From CAYRMV01 sp964425255 (GTDB lineage Bacteria > Bacteroidota > Bacteroidia > Flavobacteriales_D > Crocinitomicaceae): a stretch of 37,949 bases of DNA. The translations under genes were made by a program, and so were the position numbers. Under the pieces are notes generated by a model, which worked only from the letters and a program-made list of their open reading frames with translations, ran no database searches and was not told the DNA's origin. This document shows positions 32,631 through 37,949 of the stretch, one piece after another; positions within the stretch are counted from its first letter, which is position 1; every line of letters starts with the position of its first letter. The DNA lies in contig CAYRMV010000017.1 of assembly GCA_964425255.1 (NCBI GenBank), positions 1 through 37,949 of the forward strand, given 5' to 3'.

Positions 32631-33714
32631 ACGAAATCACGATTTCCTCAGAAGTTGGGTGAGCTTGACAAGTTAAAATATATCCATTTCGAACTTCTTC
32701 CTCGGTTAAGGAATAATTCAAAGTCATTTTTGCGGATCCTTTCAACACTTTTGCACGACAAGTACAACATACACCACCACGGCAAGAGTAAGGTGCATCG
32801 TATCCTTCGTTGTTCACTGCATCGAGAATGGTTTTTCCATCTGTTTTGAGCGAAAAACTCATTTTTTCATCATCCAAAATGACCGTAACTTTGCTCGTTC
32901 CTGAGAATGAATCACCTGATTCAACAATGGGTTCACTGATTAAATGAACAGGTGTTGTAAATAATTCGAATTTGATTTTCTCTTTCGAAACGCCAAACAT
33001 TTTGAGTACGTCTACAGCGGCAACTATCATTTCTTCTGGTCCACACAAGTAGTAAACATCTGCTTTCAATAAATTCAAATCCGCTTTGATAGCTGCGCTA
33101 ATTGCATTTTTGTCCAATCGACCTTCCGAAAACCCTTCTTTTTGTTCTCCAGACAAATACGCATGAAGTTGAACTTGATTCAATGAGCTGATTTCAGAGA
33201 GAAACATGGCCGTTTTTTCAAAACGATTTCCATAAAACAAGTGCATCTTAGCATCCGAAGGAAGTGATTTTGCGATGGAGAAAATGGGTGTAATTCCACT
33301 TCCAGCAGCGAATGCGACAATCGTTTTTTCTTTTCCTTGGTATTGAAAATTTCCCTGTGGAGCGGAAACGTACAAAGAATCTCCCGTTGTCAATTCATTT
33401 TTAGCAAAACTGGAAAACAAACCTCCTTCGATTTTTTTGATTCCAACCGCCAAACCTTCGTTTGGAGCAGAACAAATTGAATAAGAACGACGAACTTCAT
33501 TTCCTTCAATCGTAGCTGAAAGATTCACATACTGACCAGGAATGAATTGAAATTCATTTTTTTTATCAGCTGGAATTTCAAAGGTTACTTGAACCGCATC
33601 GTCAGTCAAATGAATCACTTCACGAACAGTTAAAAGGCTGAATCCTTTTGGTCCTTTATCTTTTTTTGTCTCGGTTTCCTCTGATTTACCGAATAATTTC
33701 TTGAACAAACTCAT
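32620..33714 (-). CDS. PaaE-type 2Fe-2S flavoprotein reductase, copy 1
   Basis: 364 residues. Ferredoxin-NADP-reductase-like part: FAD motif RRSYSICSAP, NAD(P) motif AAGSGITPIFS, CGPEEM; then a plant-type ferredoxin domain with CRGGVCCTC (Cx4CxxC) and a final Cys in LTCQAHPTSE. The start MSLFKKLFGKSEE begins a short charged extension. This class moves electrons from NAD(P)H through FAD and the cluster to an oxygenase or other acceptor (PaaE serves phenylacetyl-CoA epoxidase). No oxygenase genes lie nearby. Closely similar in layout to the gene 27 bases upstream. Confidence 0.92.
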   Translation of the reverse strand: MSLFKKLFGKSEETETKKDKGPKGFSLLTVREVIHLTDDAVQVTFEIPADKKNEFQFIPGQYVNLSATIEGNEVRRSYSICSAPNEGLAVGIKKIEGGLFSSFAKNELTTGDSLYVSAPQGNFQYQGKEKTIVAFAAGSGITPIFSIAKSLPSDAKMHLFYGNRFEKTAMFLSEISSLNQVQLHAYLSGEQKEGFSEGRLDKNAISAAIKADLNLLKADVYYLCGPEEMIVAAVDVLKMFGVSKEKIKFELFTTPVHLISEPIVESGDSFSGTSKVTVILDDEKMSFSLKTDGKTILDAVNNEGYDAPYSCRGGVCCTCRAKVLKGSAKMTLNYSLTEEEVRNGYILTCQAHPTSEEIVISYDA

Positions 33715-33741
33715 TGTTTCAATCTAAATAGTATATGTTTC

Positions 33742-34803
33742 TTAATCGTCAAAAGAAACGACCAATTTTTCACTTGTTGGATGCGCTTGACAAGTCAAAA
33801 TGTAACCTGCTTCCACTTCATCAGGTTCCAACGCATAATTTACATCCATGCGAGCAGTACCTTCCAAAACTTTTGCTTTGCAAGTACAACAAACCCCGCC
33901 CTTACAAGCAAAAGGCAAATCTGCACCCGCTTTTTGTGCTGCATCGAGAATGTTTTCAGCATGCGATTCCAAAGCAATGTCTAAAGTATCTCCATCAATG
34001 ATAACATGTACATTTGATACAATGTTTGGTTCATCGGCTTTCTTTTCCACTTTCTTTACAGTTGTGCCGAAAAGTTCAAAGTGAATTTTATCTGCTTGTA
34101 CACCTAGTTCAGCCATTGTATCTTTCACAGCGTGAATCATTTCTTCTGGACCACAGACAAAAACAGCATCGATGGTTTGATCTTTTAAAAATGCGTGATG
34201 TAAATCTTGACATTTGGGAGCATCAATTCTTCCTTTTTGAATTTGGTTACCCAAACTTTCTCTTGAAAGCACATGAACAACTCGAAAGCGATTCATGTTT
34301 TCATTTTTGATTGCTTCAAGTTCTTCACGGAAAATGATACTATGAAAACCTTTGTTACCATAAAACAAGGTAACTTCACTATTTGGTTCTTCGTGAAGAA
34401 TTGCTTTTGCAAGAGAGAAAATCGGTGTAATACCGCTACCCGATGCAAACAATACATATTGCTTTGAATTGGAAGCGTTCAGTTGTGTTGTGAAATTCCC
34501 CATTGGAGTCATCACTTCCAATTGATTGCCAATTTTCAATTCACGGTTTGCAAAAGTTGAAAATTTTCCACCCTCCACTTCTTTTACTGCTACGCGCCAT
34601 TCGTTTTCATGCGGAGCTGAACAAAGGGAATAGGAGCGACGAATATCCTCACCATCTACGATCGTTCGCAATGTTAAATATTGTCCTGCAGTAAACTGAT
34701 ACTCCTTGCGTAAGTCAGTTGGGATATCGAAAGCAATGGAAACGGCATCTTCTGTTTCTCTTCGAATGTCTGCAATTGAAAGTGTATGAAAAACTGGGGT
34801 CAT
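33742..34803 (-). CDS. PaaE-type 2Fe-2S flavoprotein reductase, copy 2
   Basis: 353 residues from the ATG at 34803; a frame extending to 34899 is rejected because the -7 box TATTTTTG (34822-34829) lies inside it. Motifs: RRSYSLCSAP, ASGSGITPIFSLA, CGPEEMIHAV and ferredoxin cysteines CKGGVCCTC plus LTCQAHPTSE. Same architecture as the next gene and clearly paralogous by shared blocks. First gene of the operon reductase-reductase-SDR. Confidence 0.92.
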   Translation of the reverse strand: MTPVFHTLSIADIRRETEDAVSIAFDIPTDLRKEYQFTAGQYLTLRTIVDGEDIRRSYSLCSAPHENEWRVAVKEVEGGKFSTFANRELKIGNQLEVMTPMGNFTTQLNASNSKQYVLFASGSGITPIFSLAKAILHEEPNSEVTLFYGNKGFHSIIFREELEAIKNENMNRFRVVHVLSRESLGNQIQKGRIDAPKCQDLHHAFLKDQTIDAVFVCGPEEMIHAVKDTMAELGVQADKIHFELFGTTVKKVEKKADEPNIVSNVHVIIDGDTLDIALESHAENILDAAQKAGADLPFACKGGVCCTCKAKVLEGTARMDVNYALEPDEVEAGYILTCQAHPTSEKLVVSFDD

Positions 34804-34821
34804 TCTTCTTGTTTTAGCGTG

Positions 34822-34829
34822 CAAAAATA
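34822..34829 (-). promoter_or_regulatory. -7 promoter box of the reductase operon
   Basis: Minus strand TATTTTTG, exact TAnnTTTG match, 19 bases before the ATG at 34803. I see no convincing -33 box. Confidence 0.6.
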
Positions 34830-35001
34830 ACAAAAAGTCACGAGTATAATACTTGATATAAATCAGGTTATTAGGAAATATTTGTGAAATTTTTGACAAT
34901 GAAGCAATCCAAACACACTTTTCGTTCGTTTTTATAACAAGAATCCGCTCGTAACAAAATAATAACGAACAGAATAGGGGGCTGATTTTGATAATTATTT
35001 G

Positions 35002-35009
35002 TTACTTTG
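35002..35009 (+). promoter_or_regulatory. Possible -7 box of the lipoprotein gene
   Basis: TTACTTTG, one mismatch to TAnnTTTG, 24 bases before the ATG at 35033. No -33 box at the usual spacing. Confidence 0.4.
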
Positions 35010-35032
35010 CACCATCAATAACAGTCAATACT

Positions 35033-35887
35033 ATGATTAAAATCCAATATTCTCTAATACTATCAAGTGTTTTAGTGTTTTTTTCTGCTTGTAAAGAAGA
35101 AACCGCACCAAAGTATGACGTAGAACAGGAACAAGACAAAAAACAAAAGCAAGTGTCAGAACAATTTGACTTTGTTTTACCACAATTTATCAGTTTAGCC
35201 AAGTCTTTCCAAGCTGCTGGATTAAAATATGAATCTGGAAAAACGAGCGATACAAAGCGTGCAGCGAACTATGCTACTCAAACGGCTCAATTGTTAAATA
35301 TAGGGGTCTATTCAACTGATTTAGCCTATTGCGCTTTGAACGGGAAATCACAAGATGCAAGAAATTTCTTTCAAGTAATTCAAGATTTAGGTAATAAATC
35401 GGGTTTAGATGTGATTTTTTCTGATAAAGAATTAATGCAAAAATTTGATCAAAGTATTTCCAAGCAAGAAGATATTGAAACTTTCATTTATGAAATTCAA
35501 GAAAAGTCTGAAAGTTATATGCAAGACAATAATCTTCGACACATGTCATTGATTCAGTTTGCAGGTGCGTGGATAGAAGGAATGTATTTGGGTGCTGAAA
35601 ATTCACAATTGACAAAAAGTAGTGATATTGCACAAGCACTTGCAGATCAAATGTTTTTACTTCAAAATATTATCAAAGGACTCGAATCTTATCCGAATGA
35701 AGATGCTAATGTTGATAAAATCACCAGTAAATTCAAGGAAATTGACGAAACATATCGTAACTTTGATTCTGTTAAAGTTGCAGGAAACAACCCGAACAAA
35801 AATGCACCGGAATTGTCTTCCTCTGAGTTGGGAAAACTCAAATCAATAATTCGTTCTACTCGTAATTGGATTGTTGAAGCTAACTAA
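35033..35887 (+). CDS. Lipoprotein of unknown function
   Basis: 284 residues from the ATG at 35033; the frame opens earlier at a TTG within the promoter region. Lipobox FFSAC with Cys20. The mature protein is helical and charged (DVEQEQDKKQKQVSEQF, KLKSIIRSTRNWIVEAN), with FAGAWIEGMYLGAENSQL in the middle. I do not recognise the family. It is ten bases ahead of another exported protein and probably co-transcribed. Confidence 0.78.
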   Translation: MIKIQYSLILSSVLVFFSACKEETAPKYDVEQEQDKKQKQVSEQFDFVLPQFISLAKSFQAAGLKYESGKTSDTKRAANYATQTAQLLNIGVYSTDLAYCALNGKSQDARNFFQVIQDLGNKSGLDVIFSDKELMQKFDQSISKQEDIETFIYEIQEKSESYMQDNNLRHMSLIQFAGAWIEGMYLGAENSQLTKSSDIAQALADQMFLLQNIIKGLESYPNEDANVDKITSKFKEIDETYRNFDSVKVAGNNPNKNAPELSSSELGKLKSIIRSTRNWIVEAN

Positions 35888-35897
35888 AAACAGAAAC

Positions 35898-36395
35898 ATG
35901 AAGACTATAAAACTAGTTTTTTTTGCCGTTGTTGCATTCTTAATGCTCATTTCTGCAACGGTTGCTGATCAAGCGAATGTGCTCGATAATCAGCTTAATG
36001 CATTGAAACAAGAACTCAAAGACTTAATCAAACCCGCTCGTTTTGAAGGATCTCGTGTAACCTATTACAAAATCACTAAAAAGCCACAGTTTAAAAATGT
36101 CGAGATTTTCCTTCTAATGGAGTCTGAATATATTTTTGCTTTCAGTGGTAAGGTTTCATCTGTTCCCGTTCATCTTCGTTTCTATGATTCTATGGATGAA
36201 TCAGAACGAACACTTATTTACGAAGTGAAAAATATTAATGACAAAAACATCACCGTTAGTTCCAAAGATTTAAACGCTGCTTACCGGAAGAAAGTTCCTG
36301 AAGTTGAACGATTAAAGCGGGTTTTTGTCGAATATGAAATCACCAAAGGTTCAGAAAAAAACGAAGGTGTGGTGATGGTGATCGGAAACAAATAA
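35898..36395 (+). CDS. Small exported protein of unknown function
   Basis: 165 residues from the ATG at 35898, where a signal peptide begins (MKTIKLVFFAVVAFLMLISATVA); the frame's earlier start overlaps the preceding gene. Mature part: a short helix (LDNQLNALKQELKDLI), then beta-rich sequence (VEIFLLMESEYIFAFSGKVS, LIYEVKNINDKNITVS). Not recognised. Second gene of the pair with the lipoprotein. Confidence 0.72.
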   Translation: MKTIKLVFFAVVAFLMLISATVADQANVLDNQLNALKQELKDLIKPARFEGSRVTYYKITKKPQFKNVEIFLLMESEYIFAFSGKVSSVPVHLRFYDSMDESERTLIYEVKNINDKNITVSSKDLNAAYRKKVPEVERLKRVFVEYEITKGSEKNEGVVMVIGNK

Positions 36396-36399
36396 TTTC

Positions 36400-36433
36400 T
36401 TGACAGCACGATTTGTTCAAAATCGTATCTTTG
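36400..36433 (+). promoter_or_regulatory. Promoter of thrS
   Basis: TTG at 36400-36402, a 23-base spacer and TATCTTTG (36426-36433), an exact consensus -7 box, 19 bases before the ATG. The leader is too short for a T-box or attenuator. Confidence 0.65.
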
Positions 36434-36452
36434 CAATCAAATTTAAAATTCA

Positions 36453-37949
36453 ATGATTAAAGTAACGCTACCGGATGGTTCGGTAAAAGAATTTCATGCG
36501 GGTGCTTCTGCCATGGATGTAGCACTTAGTATCTCCGAAGGCTTAGCCAGAAATGTGTTGGCTGCCAAAGTAAATAACGTGGTTGTGGACGCAACGCGAA
36601 CCTTACCGGGCGACTGTACATTGAGTTTATTGACCTGGAACGATCCAGAAGGGAAATCAACCATGTGGCACTCTTCTGCTCACTTAATGGCGGAAGCCTT
36701 GGAATTTTATTATCCTGGAATTAAGTTGGCAATTGGTCCGCCAGTAGCAAATGGTTTTTACTATGATGTAGATTTCATGGACTATTCTTTCAAAGAAGAA
36801 GATTTGGAAAAAATCGAGCAAAAAATGAAAGAATTGGCGAAGCAAAAATTGACTTTTGTTCGAAAAGAAATTTCCAAAGCGGAAGCAGTTGCTTATTTTC
36901 AAGAGAAAAATGATCCATATAAACTAGAATTATTAGAAGGTTTAAACGATGGTGATATTACTTTCTACACGCAAGGAAATTTCACCGACTTATGTCGTGG
37001 ACCTCATATTCCAGATTCTTCTCCAATTAAAGCGGTAAAATTACTTTCCATTGCAGGAGCATATTGGCGTGGAGATGAGAAAAACAAACAGTTGACTCGC
37101 ATCTACGGAATCACTTTTCCAAAGCAAGCTGAATTGACTGAGCATTTGGAAAAATTAGAAGAAGCGAAACGTCGAGACCACCGAAAATTAGGGAAGGAAC
37201 TTGAATTATTTACTTTTTCTCAGCGTGTTGGTCAAGGTTTGCCTCTTTGGTTGCCAAAAGGAGCCGCATTGCGAGAACGCTTGGAGAACTTTTTGAAAAA
37301 AGCACAACGTAAGTCGGGATACGAGCAAGTGATCACGCCGCACATTGGAAGTAAAGAATTGTATGTGACTTCAGGACATTACGAAAAATATGGAGCAGAT
37401 TCATTTCAACCGATTAAAACGCCGGATGTCAACGAAGAATTTTTGTTGAAACCGATGAATTGTCCTCACCACTGCGAGATTTTCAAGTCGAAACCACGAT
37501 CGTACAAGGATTTACCAGCTCGTTTTGCCGAATTTGGAACAGTATATCGCTATGAGCAAAGTGGTGAATTACATGGATTGACACGTGTGCGAGGGTTTAC
37601 ACAGGATGACGCACATATTTTCTGTACACAAGACCAAGTAAAAGAAGAGTTTAAGAAAGTAATCGACTTAGTTTTATATATTTTCAAAACACTCGATTTC
37701 CAAAATTTCAAAGCACAAATTTCGTTGCGTGATCCTGAGAATCCAACCAAATATATTGGTTCTGACGAAAACTGGGAAAAAGCAGAAGGTGCTATCATCG
37801 AAGCGGCTGCTGAAAAAGGCTTGCCAACCGTTGTTGAATACGGAGAAGCTGCTTTCTACGGACCGAAACTCGATTTCATGGTGCAAGATGCATTGGGTCG
37901 TGAGTGGCAGTTGGGAACCATCCAAGTTGATTACAATTTACCAGAGCGT
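36453..37949 (+). CDS. thrS: Threonyl-tRNA synthetase, 5' part (runs off the window)
   Basis: 499 codons, open at the right edge; full-length enzymes have about 640. It charges tRNA-Thr. N-terminal TGS domain (MIKVTLPDGSVKEFHAG), editing domain with HSSAHLMAEAL and CRGPHI (the zinc-like HxxxH/CxxxH editing pocket), then the class II catalytic core: MNCPHHCEIF, motif 2 (TRVRGFTQDDAHIF) and YGEAAFYGPKLD. Motif 3 and the anticodon-binding domain lie beyond the window. Transcribed from its own promoter. Confidence 0.97.
   Translation, partial: MIKVTLPDGSVKEFHAGASAMDVALSISEGLARNVLAAKVNNVVVDATRTLPGDCTLSLLTWNDPEGKSTMWHSSAHLMAEALEFYYPGIKLAIGPPVANGFYYDVDFMDYSFKEEDLEKIEQKMKELAKQKLTFVRKEISKAEAVAYFQEKNDPYKLELLEGLNDGDITFYTQGNFTDLCRGPHIPDSSPIKAVKLLSIAGAYWRGDEKNKQLTRIYGITFPKQAELTEHLEKLEEAKRRDHRKLGKELELFTFSQRVGQGLPLWLPKGAALRERLENFLKKAQRKSGYEQVITPHIGSKELYVTSGHYEKYGADSFQPIKTPDVNEEFLLKPMNCPHHCEIFKSKPRSYKDLPARFAEFGTVYRYEQSGELHGLTRVRGFTQDDAHIFCTQDQVKEEFKKVIDLVLYIFKTLDFQNFKAQISLRDPENPTKYIGSDENWEKAEGAIIEAAAEKGLPTVVEYGEAAFYGPKLDFMVQDALGREWQLGTIQVDYNLPER

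Overview
The window looks like chromosomal DNA of a Bacteroidota bacterium, most likely Flavobacteriales. The reasons are: AT-rich sequence, two proteins with C-terminal type IX secretion (T9SS) sorting tails, -7 promoter boxes of the TAnnTTTG type with few Shine-Dalgarno sites, a MutS2 that ends without an Smr domain, and tandem PaaE-type reductases. A Fluviicola/Crocinitomicaceae-like host is my best guess but is not proven by the sequence.

Layout. 1-708 is a tandem array of about 4.9 copies of a 145-147 bp noncoding unit; each unit has three hairpins, one terminator-like. Next come a secreted subtilisin-like protease (834-3236) and a membrane glycosyltransferase with an extra periplasmic domain (3407-5263). 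After a convergent unknown gene lies mutS2 (6094-8220). A lipoprotein/outer-membrane-protein pair (8348-10736, minus) is divergent from a thioredoxin-reductase-like flavoprotein (10971-11882). A minus operon tgt / LptF-LptG permease / outer-membrane protein (15015 down to 12037) is divergent from a glycosyltransferase and ECF sigma factor (15094-16829). A lytic transglycosylase and a two-repeat secreted protein follow (16877-18679).

18691-21120 is a markedly AT-rich three-gene nuclease operon: a YprB-like RNase-H-fold exonuclease, then xseA and xseB (exonuclease VII). Its composition differs from everything around it.

31320 down to 22964 (minus) is a complete seven-gene heme-uptake operon: a T9SS-secreted HmuY-like protein, HmuT, HmuU, HmuV, HmuS/HemS, a TonB-dependent receptor and a HmuY-like lipoprotein. 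It has a near-consensus promoter with a dyad between the -33 and -7 boxes and a second dyad upstream. Together these would capture heme outside the cell, carry it over both membranes and release or degrade it inside. Two smaller genes (TPR protein, DUF1287 protein) follow downstream.

34803 down to 31935 (minus) holds two paralogous 2Fe-2S flavoprotein reductases and a short-chain dehydrogenase. The right edge has a lipoprotein, a small secreted protein and the first 499 codons of thrS. No tRNA, rRNA, CRISPR array, transposase or phage gene was seen. Many ORFs open upstream of their real starts; I moved starts where a signal peptide, family N-terminus or promoter box decided it.
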